A stretch of DNA of 41,343 nt from Candidatus Izimoplasma sp. HR2 (lineage in GTDB: Bacteria > Bacillota_I > Bacilli_A > Izemoplasmatales > Izemoplasmataceae): assembly GCA_000753575.1 (NCBI GenBank), contig JRFF01000031.1:1-41343 (forward strand), in the 5' to 3' direction. The notes beneath the pieces were generated by a model. That model made no database searches. It was not told the DNA's origin and saw only the letters and a program-made list of their open reading frames with translations. The translations under genes and the position numbers were made by a program. Of the stretch, positions 17,895 through 25,347 are shown one piece after another. Position 1 is the stretch's first letter, and each line of letters opens with the position of its first letter.

Positions 17895-19100
17895 ATGAAG
17901 TTGCTACAAGATGCAATAGAGTTAATTGAGGACAATCTATATCAGGATTATACTGTTAAACAGTTATCCAAAAACTTACACTATACAAAATATCACTTAA
18001 GTAGAGAGTTTAATACTAAGGTTGGAATGTCTATTCCAATGTATATTAAATTACGTAGGATGACAGAGTCTGTTTTACTATTAAGTGATATTAAATATCG
18101 AGTATCTGATATTGCTTTTAAGTGTGGATATAATTCAGTGTCTTACTTCATTAAAGGTTTCAAAGAAGTATTCGGAGTAACTCCTAATGAATATCGTAAA
18201 GGAAATCATTACGTAACATTATTAAGAAGAATAAATATAGGAGGAAAAAGGATGTTTAAAGATATAGAAAAAATTAATAAGTATATATTTAATGAATATA
18301 GCAACTCTGATAGTTTGAACCAATTGTTCTCTTCATTTGATAATGTTGTATTAAGTAAATCAAATGATACTTCAATTGAGTATTTTGCATTATTAAAAGA
18401 AGATAAAGGGAACTGTTTGTGGGAGTGTAAGTTAGATCTACTATCAGGTATCTCAAATAAATCTATAATTGCACATGATAAAAATAATCCATGGATTACA
18501 ATGAAGAAGCTTTCTATGAAAGATTCAGTAGTTTCAGTTGAATGCTGTAACGAAAAAAGAAAAAGTATCCATGAAGGAAAACTTGTAGATATTGGGAAGT
18601 CACAGTACATGGTTGATATGTGTAGAATAGACGATGAGTACATAAAACAAATGGATCATTACATTGATGAAAAGCCATCAAAAGAATCAGTTGACTTTTT
18701 GATTGAAGAAGTAAAGAACATATTTAAGTGTAAGAATGAACAAGAGCTAACAGAACATATAGAAACAAAAGATCTCATTGAACTTGTGAGATTAGTGAAT
18801 AAGAAAGCATTAATAGTTTACCTTATCAATAACGAAAGAACATTTACTGTGTTTGATGCCCTTTTAGATTTAGAAAACAAAACTTTCTCATTCAATTACA
18901 ACTCAGCATTCAATAACTTTGATAAGAAGGGTACTGTCAAATGGGAGGGTAATATTCTACAAGTGCAATTAGATGGAAAGTATTTTGCAGAACTGAGACT
19001 AGGTACAGGAGAATTATATAAACTTTACAACTCAAGTTATGCTATTGAGTTTGAAAATCAAAGAAGAGGGTTATCATCAATATCTTTTGAAACTAAGTAA
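17895..19100 (+). CDS. AraC-family regulator with N-terminal HTH and unknown C-terminal domain
   Basis: 401 aa. Residues 1-105 are two AraC/XylS helix-turn-helix units: 'YTVKQLSKNLHYTKYHLSREFNTKVGMSIPMYIKLRRM' and 'RVSDIAFKCGYNSVSYFIKGFKEVFGVTPNEYRK'. The DNA-binding part is therefore N-terminal, opposite to most family members; this order also occurs in AraC-GyrI fusions. The C-terminal ~280 residues are not recognised and probably bind a ligand. AAGGATG precedes the ATG. Monocistronic with a good terminator; target genes unknown. Confidence 0.87.
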   Translation: MKLLQDAIELIEDNLYQDYTVKQLSKNLHYTKYHLSREFNTKVGMSIPMYIKLRRMTESVLLLSDIKYRVSDIAFKCGYNSVSYFIKGFKEVFGVTPNEYRKGNHYVTLLRRINIGGKRMFKDIEKINKYIFNEYSNSDSLNQLFSSFDNVVLSKSNDTSIEYFALLKEDKGNCLWECKLDLLSGISNKSIIAHDKNNPWITMKKLSMKDSVVSVECCNEKRKSIHEGKLVDIGKSQYMVDMCRIDDEYIKQMDHYIDEKPSKESVDFLIEEVKNIFKCKNEQELTEHIETKDLIELVRLVNKKALIVYLINNERTFTVFDALLDLENKTFSFNYNSAFNNFDKKGTVKWEGNILQVQLDGKYFAELRLGTGELYKLYNSSYAIEFENQRRGLSSISFETK

Positions 19101-19107
19101 TATGATC

Positions 19108-19134
19108 AGGTATCACTATATGTGATGCCTTTTT
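19108..19134 (+). terminator. Terminator of the AraC-type gene
   Basis: Nine-pair stem AGGTATCAC / GTGATGCCT (one G-T pair), five-nt loop, T-run. Confidence 0.85.
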
Positions 19135-19136
19135 AT

Positions 19137-19163
19137 ATAAAAAAAGAACTATTTCTAGTTCTT
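19137..19163 (-). terminator. Terminator of the RES-domain gene
   Basis: Eight-pair stem AAGAACTA / TAGTTCTT, loop TTTC; on the minus strand it is followed by a T-tract. It overlaps the gene's stop codon. Confidence 0.8.
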
Positions 19164-19949
19164 GAACTTGGTGATATTTATTTTTTTGATGGCATGATAT
19201 CTGTTGCTTCCGATTTTTTTCATTACAATAACTTTGTTTACCTTTAAGTACTTACGTTCTATTTCTGGATTCAGACATGCATTCAGTAAGTTATTCTGGA
19301 CAGCTGAATGATACACATATCCGTTTTTTGAAGTTTTATTTGGGTAGTATATTTTATCTATAATTCCATTTGTAAGGATATAATAGTTCTGATTTGGACT
19401 TTTAAACATTAGTAAGTCTCTTGGGAAATTATTTATAATATGAAATTCTTTTGTTTTTGGCATTTTAAACTCGAATCTTTCGGAGTCTTGAAATAGTGAA
19501 CCAATATAACTACAAGGTATATGTCTTGTTACAATAAACTCCACCATAATGAAGTAATCATTAATCTGTGGATTTTCAGTAATTGCTAGTTCCATCTTAT
19601 CTATTGCTGTATATAACATGGGTTGATTAGGTTTATTCAATCTACCATAATTAACATACTCTTTAGGAGGACTTAAAAAATGATGAATTCCATCTATTTT
19701 CTTTATATCATCTAGCGCCATTGCGCGAGTTCTATAGAGTTTTTGTCCCGGTGTTAGAGTGTGTGTTTGCATGTTAATCATTAGACCCTTTTGATTTGAT
19801 GATTTCATTAGGAATCTTAAAAGCAAAGTACCATAATCGATGTACTGTTCAGAACGAAAATCTAGATTAATTATCATATTGGCAAACTGATTGATTTCTT
19901 CTGCACCCAAATCGTCTCTTATTTTTTGATTGTATCCCCATTTAACCAT
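19155..19949 (-). CDS. RES-domain protein (putative NAD+-degrading enzyme)
   Basis: 264 aa. The region 'KLYRTRAM' (about 70-77), 'YGRLNKPNQPMLYTA' (about 101-115) and 'AITE' with Glu 125 reproduce the RES pattern of a conserved Arg near the start, GR-n, a strand with Tyr, and a conserved Glu. RES toxins of RES-Xre pairs phosphorolyse or hydrolyse NAD+. The ~65-residue N-terminal extension and the C-terminal tail are unassigned. It is the only minus-strand gene in the accessory block and has no adjacent Xre antitoxin, so it may be an orphan toxin or a RES-like enzyme with another role. Confidence 0.72.
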   Translation of the reverse strand: MVKWGYNQKIRDDLGAEEINQFANMIINLDFRSEQYIDYGTLLLRFLMKSSNQKGLMINMQTHTLTPGQKLYRTRAMALDDIKKIDGIHHFLSPPKEYVNYGRLNKPNQPMLYTAIDKMELAITENPQINDYFIMVEFIVTRHIPCSYIGSLFQDSERFEFKMPKTKEFHIINNFPRDLLMFKSPNQNYYILTNGIIDKIYYPNKTSKNGYVYHSAVQNNLLNACLNPEIERKYLKVNKVIVMKKIGSNRYHAIKKINITKFKN

Positions 19950-20052
19950 TGTATCCCCTTCGTCTTGTCAATTCTGTTATTTATATTATATCAAAATATA
20001 CTTGATTTTAAACATATATTATAGTTATGTCCATAAAGAAATAGAAACACTA

Positions 20053-20081
20053 GATCAATAACTTCGGTTATTGGTCTTTTT
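20053..20081 (+). terminator. Hairpin terminator ahead of the 93-aa gene
   Basis: Ten-pair stem GATCAATAAC / GTTATTGGTC closed by a TTCG tetraloop and followed by five T. It lies 25 nt upstream of the next ATG, so it may be an attenuator rather than the end of a neighbouring gene, since the gene on the left is on the other strand. Confidence 0.8.
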
Positions 20082-20105
20082 GTATGCAATGAGAAAGGAG
20101 ACTAC

Positions 20106-20387
20106 ATGGAAAAGAAAAAGTACTATCCAAAGAAAGAACACAATCACAATAAACATGTTCCTAGTATCACTAAACCATTTGCCTTTGATAATCGTGTAAG
20201 ATATCAAAAAGGTCATCAGAATCAGCTACTAAATGCTTCTAGAAGAACTGAAACAATTACAAGAGATAAAACAGTTATAGTAACTGAAAGTGTTAATGTG
20301 GTTGATTTTAATAGTGATAACTTTGAATATCAATTTGGAGAAAAGAGTATGAAGAAAAAACAATATGAAAATAGGAGGAAATATTAA
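20106..20387 (+). CDS. Small basic hypothetical protein in the SSB operon
   Basis: 93 aa, Lys/His/Arg/Asn-rich at both ends ('MEKKKYYPKKEHNHNKH', 'KKKQYENRRKY'). No recognised domain; composition suggests nucleic-acid contact. AAAGGAG precedes the ATG, and it is followed 2 nt later by the SSB-like gene, so it is co-translated with it. Possibly a mobile-element accessory protein. Confidence 0.65.
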   Translation: MEKKKYYPKKEHNHNKHVPSITKPFAFDNRVRYQKGHQNQLLNASRRTETITRDKTVIVTESVNVVDFNSDNFEYQFGEKSMKKKQYENRRKY

Positions 20388-20389
20388 GT

Positions 20390-20704
20390 ATGTTAAATCA
20401 ATGTATATTAGTAGGTAAAGTAATTAGTATCAATAAAGAGAATAAAGATATCATTATTACATTAAGTATTTCACACAACTATAAAGAACCTGGTGAAGAA
20501 GAATATAGTGTTGATGAGATAGATGTGCAACTATCAAACCATCTAAGTGAAACTGCATTAGAGTATTTAAACGAGAATGCAACTGTGGGAGTTAAAGCTA
20601 GAATTGCACAAAGAAACCTGACAGTAGGTGAAACTACTATAAAAGTGCATGCAATCATCGCAGAGAAACTTACATTCATTAATACAAAGAAACAAGAAGA
20701 ATAG
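20390..20704 (+). CDS. Single-stranded DNA-binding (SSB/OB-fold) family protein
   Basis: 104 aa. The start 'MLNQCILVGKVISI' matches the SSB N-terminal strand, and 'DEIDVQLSNHLSETALEYLNENATVGVKARIAQRN' and 'VHAIIAEKLTFI' follow the OB-fold layout. Shorter than chromosomal SSB, and the acidic DxDxPF C-terminal tip is absent (it ends KKQEE). This fits the divergent SSBs of mobile elements. AGGAGG site; the stop overlaps the next gene's GTG start. Confidence 0.75.
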   Translation: MLNQCILVGKVISINKENKDIIITLSISHNYKEPGEEEYSVDEIDVQLSNHLSETALEYLNENATVGVKARIAQRNLTVGETTIKVHAIIAEKLTFINTKKQEE

Positions 20705-21084
20705 TGGCATTCACAAGTATTATAGAAATAGACGTCATCGAGGACGTCTACTTTTATAACCTCAGAAGTAGTAAATCACCACTTTTAAAGGAATATTATG
20801 AACAAACAGACTTATGGACACTGCTTTATGCAAGTATAAAGAATGAAACACTATTAAAACTAATGATATTCAATATGGAATTTAATATAACTCCAGTTCA
20901 TACATTTATTAAATACTATGAAGAAGAGTTACTAAATCATCAATTAACTAGATTTCATAAGCAATGTATTGGGTATCATGTATCATTCTTACTTGCAACT
21001 CTAGGATACAAGAAAACAAGACAAATTTATAGAAAGGATGCGGTTATTAAATACGGAGCTTTCTATGAAAAGATTGCAAGATGA
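20704..21084 (+). CDS. Hypothetical protein downstream of SSB
   Basis: 126 aa from a GTG that overlaps the SSB stop by one base, so translational coupling is likely. No recognised family. Predicted helical, with 'DLWTLLYASIKNETLLKLMIFNMEF' and a basic C-terminus. Associated with the SSB-like gene; a role in the same DNA process is inferred only from the operon. Confidence 0.6.
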   Translation: MAFTSIIEIDVIEDVYFYNLRSSKSPLLKEYYEQTDLWTLLYASIKNETLLKLMIFNMEFNITPVHTFIKYYEEELLNHQLTRFHKQCIGYHVSFLLATLGYKKTRQIYRKDAVIKYGAFYEKIAR

Positions 21085-21130
21085 GTGACAGCCTAATTGT
21101 GTTATAATGGAATCATAGGAGGGATTAACT

Positions 21131-21430
21131 ATGAAGAAATATGCAATTGCTAATTTAGTTGCAATTATCATTTTTAACTTAATTTATATGGTTTATATTA
21201 TTATTGATGATGCAACCAGTGTGAATTTGGATATACTTAATGTGGTAGGGAATGCTGTATTCATTCTAGGATTTATATGTGGTGTATTCTCGATTGTGTT
21301 TTTAGTTTATGGAGTTAGGGACAAGAAAATGAAACCTAGAATTCCAATTACAAGTATTGCATTAGCACTAATGTTGATTCCAGAGATGTTTTTAGTATCA
21401 CTTATGTATTTCTTTGGGATGAATAGATAA
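21131..21430 (+). CDS. Small three-TM membrane protein
   Basis: 99 aa with three hydrophobic segments (about residues 5-25, 38-62 and 74-97) and a short basic loop 'GVRDKKMKPR'. No family recognised. AGGAGGG precedes the ATG, with a TATAAT at about 21103. It stands alone. Confidence 0.65.
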   Translation: MKKYAIANLVAIIIFNLIYMVYIIIDDATSVNLDILNVVGNAVFILGFICGVFSIVFLVYGVRDKKMKPRIPITSIALALMLIPEMFLVSLMYFFGMNR

Positions 21431-21464
21431 AGATTAAAGATATACCTATAAGGATGGTGATGAT

Positions 21465-21911
21465 ATGTACAAACAAGAAAAACTTTTTTCTAATGATAGA
21501 GTCATCCTATTGACTTTGAAAGAGGAATATTTCGATCAGATTTTAAACGGTACTAAACTGCATGAGTTTCGATTTCGTTTTCCTGTTGAAGATGTTATTG
21601 CGTATATTTATTTACCTTCGCCAATTAAGAAAGTTGTTGGCAAATTTAGATTAAGTAATACTAGGTTTTTAGATATAAAGACTATTAGCGACTTTTATCA
21701 TAAAACATATGAGAAACCTTATTCAGAGATGTTTGATTGGGTGACCCCAAGAAAAGGGTGCTATGTATCTGATATTACTGATGTAATGGCTTTTGAGAAA
21801 TGCATTAATTATGAAGAATTAATTGGAATAAAGGGTTTTTCAGCACCACAACAGTACATGTATCTTGAAAGTAAGTTGGAGTTACTTGAAGTGCTTGAGA
21901 AACTAAAATAA
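21465..21911 (+). CDS. ASCH/PUA-like domain protein
   Basis: 148 aa. 'ILLTLKEEYFDQILNGTKLHEFRFRFP' followed by 'AYIYLPSPIKKVVGKFRL' is the ASCH/YqfB-type pattern: strand, helix, N-G-x-K-x-x-E-x-R, then a strand ending with VVG-x-F. Such domains belong to the PUA superfamily and bind RNA or modified nucleotides; some are hydrolases of modified cytidines. Substrate unknown. AAGGATGGTGAT precedes the ATG. Confidence 0.78.
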   Translation: MYKQEKLFSNDRVILLTLKEEYFDQILNGTKLHEFRFRFPVEDVIAYIYLPSPIKKVVGKFRLSNTRFLDIKTISDFYHKTYEKPYSEMFDWVTPRKGCYVSDITDVMAFEKCINYEELIGIKGFSAPQQYMYLESKLELLEVLEKLK

Positions 21912-21916
21912 TCAAT

Positions 21917-21945
21917 AGAGTTTGGAGAAATCCAAGCTCTTTTTA
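21917..21945 (+). terminator. GAAA-loop terminator (family member 1)
   Basis: Ten-pair stem AGAGTTTGGA / TCCAAGCTCT with a GAAA loop and T-run. Same design as those at 24095 and 25138. Confidence 0.87.
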
Positions 21946-21965
21946 TTTAGAAAAAGGAGGAACTA

Positions 21966-22424
21966 ATGGAAGTAATCATGGAAATAGTAGAAACATATTT
22001 AAAACATAAAGGTACTAAAAGAGTATATCTAGATACAATCACTTCACCAGAAAAAGGTGCAATGATCTTTAATCAAATGTTTGGTGATAATAGTCAAGAA
22101 TGTTTAGGAGTTATCTGTTTAGATACTAAAGGAAGACCTACACATTACTCTACTATCTATAAAGGAACAACCAATCATATAGTGATATCTCCTAAAGATA
22201 TATTAAAAGTTGCACTACTAAGTAATGCAACTTCAGTTATATTAGGACATAATCACCCTAGTACAGACTTAACACCATCACCTCACGATATAGAGACAAC
22301 ACGGAACATAAGGAAAGCATGTGCAACTGTAGATATCAATTTAATTGATCATCTAATCATTAATTCAAAAGGTGAACACTATTCAATAAGAGAACATTAC
22401 AGTAAGGAGTTTAGTGAAAACTAA
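21966..22424 (+). CDS. RadC/JAB-domain protein (JAMM motif)
   Basis: 152 aa consisting mainly of a JAB metalloprotease-like fold: 'GHNHPSTDLTPSPHD' gives H95, H97 and D108 of the JAMM zinc site, and 'ECLGVICLDTKGRPTHYSTIYKGT' is typical RadC. The helix-hairpin-helix N-domain of chromosomal RadC is missing, as in many mobile-element RadC proteins (often called antirestriction or MPN-domain proteins). AGGAGG site. A tail of a second RadC copy survives at 24667-24720. Confidence 0.88.
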   Translation: MEVIMEIVETYLKHKGTKRVYLDTITSPEKGAMIFNQMFGDNSQECLGVICLDTKGRPTHYSTIYKGTTNHIVISPKDILKVALLSNATSVILGHNHPSTDLTPSPHDIETTRNIRKACATVDINLIDHLIINSKGEHYSIREHYSKEFSEN

Positions 22425-22478
22425 ATTCCTTTTTACTAATAATATGATATAATTATTTAATGAGAATGGAGTGGTAAT

Positions 22479-22919
22479 ATGGCAAGAGCACCTTTTCAAG
22501 CATTGGTAATACCTTATCGAATTATAGATAAGAGTATTGAGTATTGTATATTTAAGAGATCAGACAAGGATATGTGGCAATTTGTGTCTGGTGGTGGCGA
22601 AGGTTCTGAATCAAAGCTAGAAGCTGCTATTAGAGAAATGTATGAAGAAACAAAAACTGATGTATCAAATAACATTGTTGAATTAACAACTATATCAAGT
22701 ATTCCCACTTTAGGTTTCAAAGAAATTATTATGAATTACCCTGATTTATATGTTATTCCTGAATATGCATTTGCAGTCGAGACTAATAGTGAATTTACTT
22801 TATCAGAAGAACATAGTGAATATAAATGGGTTGATTATAAAACTGCACTAATATATCTTATGTTTGATAGTAACAAAACTGCAATGTATGAACTATCTAT
22901 GGTGTTAGAAAACAAATAG
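22479..22919 (+). CDS. Nudix hydrolase
   Basis: 146 aa. The Nudix box is intact: G38-x5-E44-x7-R52-E-M-Y-E-E, within 'SGGGEGSESKLEAAIREMY'. Nudix enzymes cleave nucleoside diphosphates linked to another moiety; the N-terminal 'ARAPFQALVIPYRI' and 'WVDYKTAL' towards the C-terminus resemble dihydroneopterin triphosphate-type members, but substrate cannot be assigned. Own promoter (TATAAT near 22446) and GGAG site. Confidence 0.9.
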   Translation: MARAPFQALVIPYRIIDKSIEYCIFKRSDKDMWQFVSGGGEGSESKLEAAIREMYEETKTDVSNNIVELTTISSIPTLGFKEIIMNYPDLYVIPEYAFAVETNSEFTLSEEHSEYKWVDYKTALIYLMFDSNKTAMYELSMVLENK

Positions 22920-22951
22920 GACTTTTATGGAATTGGAATTAAAAATTATTG

Positions 22952-22978
22952 AGAGTCGGAGAAACATATTCTCTATTT
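22952..22978 (+). terminator. Decayed GAAA-type terminator
   Basis: AGAGTCGGAGAAAC...TTCTCT aligns with the terminator at 21917 in loop and ends, but the stem is largely lost. Probably a weak or degenerate copy. Confidence 0.4.
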
Positions 22979-23026
22979 ATTGATTTGCACATATTATAAT
23001 TTATTTTAAAGAGGTGTATGATTATT

Positions 23027-23416
23027 ATGAAATACAAACATATTAAAGTAAGTATATTCGATATTATTCCACAACAACATTACCTATCAACAGACAAATA
23101 CAAATCAGTAAAGGATTCTGAAGTGTCTGAAGATAATTACGGAGATATCTTTATTATTGAATATAAAGGTAAAATGTTTTCAGTAGACGGGCACCATAGA
23201 CTATTCTATTTGTTTAAACTAGGAGTCACAGATGTCAATGTTGTATGTGAGTTATCTGACAATAATTCTAAATTATATCAAATTTTAGCAGATGAGTCTA
23301 TTGTGTTAGGGTTATCAAATATATCGGATTTAGAAAACAGGTTTATTGATAATTATGATGACTATAAAAAATCTTGGATTGATAAGTGTCAGAAAATTTT
23401 AAGGGATGTGAGCTAA
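23027..23416 (+). CDS. ParB/sulfiredoxin-like N-domain protein
   Basis: 129 aa. The pattern 'IIPQQHYLSTDKYKSV' then 'IEYKGKMFSVDGHHRLFYLFKLG' matches the ParB/Srx nuclease-like fold (a strand, basic helix, D-G-HHR motif). No helix-turn-helix follows, so it is not a chromosome-partition ParB. Such stand-alone domains bind CTP or act as nucleases or kinases. The ATG at 23027 is preferred over 23018 because GAGGTG then lies 10 nt away instead of touching the start. It abuts the next gene by 1 nt. Confidence 0.65.
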   Translation: MKYKHIKVSIFDIIPQQHYLSTDKYKSVKDSEVSEDNYGDIFIIEYKGKMFSVDGHHRLFYLFKLGVTDVNVVCELSDNNSKLYQILADESIVLGLSNISDLENRFIDNYDDYKKSWIDKCQKILRDVS

Positions 23417-23417
23417 T

Positions 23418-24095
23418 ATGGCTGGAGTAATTGCACATGTATATATTGCAAAAAAACTCTTGGAAGACAAACATATTTCAGTTGCTAATAAAGATTCATT
23501 TACTTTAGGTAGCATCGCTCCTGATGCAATTATGTCTAAAATGGATTATCACAGAGACGATAAAAAGATTTCCCACTTAAGAAAAGGGATTAGTTCAGAT
23601 AATTGGTACTTAAAGGAATACAAAGATTTATTCCAAAATAGAATCACTGAATACTATAAATCCAATATTGAGAACAGGGATAATAGTTTTGCATTAGGCT
23701 ATCTAGTTCATTTGTTAACAGATCAAGCATTTCACTATACTTTTAGATTAGACATTAATAATATTCTGAAAGATAAGAATTTACCTCATACAGGTAAAGA
23801 CTTACTAAAAGTAATGACTCATGAATTGGATACACTGGATTATAAACTGCTAGATGATAAACCAGACTTATTAAATCAAATTGATAGTCTAAGGGTTGGT
23901 TGTAAACAAAATGAAATTAAAGACCTAATTGATTCTGATTCATTATGTAAAAACTTTGATTGGATTAGCAGCAAGTATAGACATAAACAGGATAAAAACT
24001 ATGAGTTTTTATATTTTAAAGACAATAGAATTGAAAATTTAATTTCTACAGTTACTAATTATATTATTGAACAATTAAAAACTTTGTCAAATTAA
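23418..24095 (+). CDS. Zinc-dependent phospholipase C-like hydrolase
   Basis: 225 aa. 'MAGVIAHVYIAKKLL', 'LGSIAPDAI', 'KKISHLR' and 'FALGYLVHLLTDQAFHYTF' follow the Zn_dep_PLPC family pattern, with His and Asp ligands spread over helices. No signal peptide is seen, so it is not an obvious secreted toxin; cytosolic relatives are of unknown function. It starts 1 nt after the ParB-like gene. Confidence 0.72.
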   Translation: MAGVIAHVYIAKKLLEDKHISVANKDSFTLGSIAPDAIMSKMDYHRDDKKISHLRKGISSDNWYLKEYKDLFQNRITEYYKSNIENRDNSFALGYLVHLLTDQAFHYTFRLDINNILKDKNLPHTGKDLLKVMTHELDTLDYKLLDDKPDLLNQIDSLRVGCKQNEIKDLIDSDSLCKNFDWISSKYRHKQDKNYEFLYFKDNRIENLISTVTNYIIEQLKTLSN

Positions 24096-24119
24096 GTCTA
24101 GAGAAATCTAGGCTTTTTA
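24095..24119 (+). terminator. GAAA-loop terminator (family member 2)
   Basis: Eight-pair stem AGTCTAGA / TCTAGGCT with a GAAA loop and T-run; overlaps the stop codon. Confidence 0.85.
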
Positions 24120-24162
24120 AATTCATTTTATGGTATAATTAACTCATATAGGAGGGATTGCT

Positions 24163-24666
24163 ATGGGAAGAGAAGTAGTTATTAGGAAAGCCACAATCAC
24201 TGATGCTGAAGGTAAAGGATATGTACACTATCACTCTTGGAATGAAACATACACAGGGTTAATAGACCAAGAGTATTTAGATTCAAGATCATTAAAGAAG
24301 TGTATTGAATCAGCAAAAAACTACCCTCAGAATACATATGTTGCAATCGTAGATAATAAAGTAATTGGATTTTCTTGCTATTTAAAAGCTAGAGATGAGG
24401 ATTTAAAAGATGCAGGTGAAATTAATGCAATATATATACTTAAGGATTATTATGGTCTAGGTATTGGAAAAAGATTAATGGATGTTTGTTATAACGAGTT
24501 ATCAGAATACAGTATGATTTCTTTATGGGTACTAAAATCAAACAAGCATGCAATTGATTTCTATGAGCACTTAGGATTTGCGAAAGATGGAAAAGAGAAA
24601 GAAATCAAGATATCTGAAAAAACTAAACTAAATGAAATACGTATGGTTCTAGATAAATTTAGATGA
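24163..24666 (+). CDS. GNAT family N-acetyltransferase
   Basis: 167 aa with the full GNAT layout: 'VIRKATITDAEG' strand, 'AIVDNKVIGFSCYLKA', the acetyl-CoA-binding 'AIYILKDYYGLGIGKRLMD' (G-x-G/A loop) and 'KHAIDFYEHLGFAKDG'. Substrate unknown. TATAAT at about 24134 and AGGAGGG support independent expression. Its stop codon is followed in frame by a RadC tail, marking a recombination joint. Confidence 0.9.
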   Translation: MGREVVIRKATITDAEGKGYVHYHSWNETYTGLIDQEYLDSRSLKKCIESAKNYPQNTYVAIVDNKVIGFSCYLKARDEDLKDAGEINAIYILKDYYGLGIGKRLMDVCYNELSEYSMISLWVLKSNKHAIDFYEHLGFAKDGKEKEIKISEKTKLNEIRMVLDKFR

Positions 24667-24720
24667 GATGAACACTATTCAATACAAAATCTTTACAGCA
24701 AAAAGTTTGGGGATAGCTAG
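24667..24720 (+). pseudogene. RadC C-terminal remnant
   Basis: In frame directly after the GNAT stop, 17 codons plus TAG read DEHYSIQNLYSKKFGDS. The end of the intact RadC at 22371-22424 reads GEHYSIREHYSKEFSEN. Nine of 17 residues agree, and 17 of the first 18 nucleotides are identical. It is the last piece of a second radC-like gene whose body is gone. Confidence 0.8.
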
Positions 24721-24723
24721 ACT

Positions 24724-24758
24724 ATTTGTCATGAATTTGTCACATATATGTGTATAAT
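24724..24758 (+). promoter_or_regulatory. Pho-box-like promoter, copy A
   Basis: Two TTTGTCA direct repeats 11 bp apart (24725-24731 and 24736-24742), then 10 bp, then TATAAT (24753-24758) within GTGTATAAT. No proper -35, so activation at the repeats is likely. The same layout occurs at 35702-35736. Confidence 0.6.
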
Positions 24759-24805
24759 AGAAGTAAGAAAAGATATTTAAATAGAGTTTTAGGAGGAAGG
24801 TTGTT

Positions 24806-25117
24806 ATGAGAAATACAAAAGAAAGTACAAAAGTTTTTTACGGGTTATTCGGGATTCAATTTATCTATTTAGTTATTGTGTATATTTCTACAGTAATTAA
24901 ATCTTTTATGTTTGTAGACTTCTTTTATGTAATCCCATATTTAATAGTAGGGATTATAATTAGTTTGATATTATCATTCATTTTAATAGTGAAATTAAGA
25001 AATAATAATATTGAAATGATTACTAGATTAAATACGTTTTTGTTGCTCCAAATTCCAAGCACGTTAGGATTCTTGTTTACACTATATATTGTATTTGCTA
25101 GTCATATTGATTATTAA
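24806..25117 (+). CDS. Small three-TM membrane protein
   Basis: 103 aa with three hydrophobic segments (about residues 10-30, 34-62 and 75-100). No family recognised. GGAGGAAGG precedes the ATG. Its promoter has tandem TTTGTCA boxes shared with the lipoprotein gene at 35770, so the two may be co-regulated. A GAAA-loop terminator follows. Confidence 0.65.
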   Translation: MRNTKESTKVFYGLFGIQFIYLVIVYISTVIKSFMFVDFFYVIPYLIVGIIISLILSFILIVKLRNNNIEMITRLNTFLLLQIPSTLGFLFTLYIVFASHIDY

Positions 25118-25137
25118 ATCTATTTAAAGCTTAGCGG

Positions 25138-25161
25138 GCCTAGAGAAATCTAGGCTTTTTT
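25138..25161 (+). terminator. GAAA-loop terminator (family member 3)
   Basis: Seven-pair perfect stem GCCTAGA / TCTAGGC with a GAAA loop and six T; the same core as the 24095 terminator. Confidence 0.88.
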
Positions 25162-25242
25162 ATTTATCTGTTATATAATTATTAGACTTCTATGAATCAC
25201 CTAACAATCCATTATTAAAATTAATGATGGAAGGTGTATCAT

Positions 25243-25347
25243 ATGGAAAACATAAAGAATAATAAAATACTAGAATTGTTATATCAGTTACTAGTAATGA
25301 AATTAGAAAAAGAAAGAGAGGAGAAATCTGATGAACAAAATGAATAA
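25243..25347 (+). CDS. 34-aa small protein upstream of the recombinase
   Basis: ATG at 25243 with AAGGTG upstream; 34 codons giving a charged helical peptide (MENIKNNKILELLYQLL... then KEREEKSDEQ). It overlaps the recombinase start by 17 nt. Small charged proteins next to large serine recombinases sometimes act as directionality factors, but here it may simply couple translation. Confidence 0.55.
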   Translation: MENIKNNKILELLYQLLVMKLEKEREEKSDEQNE

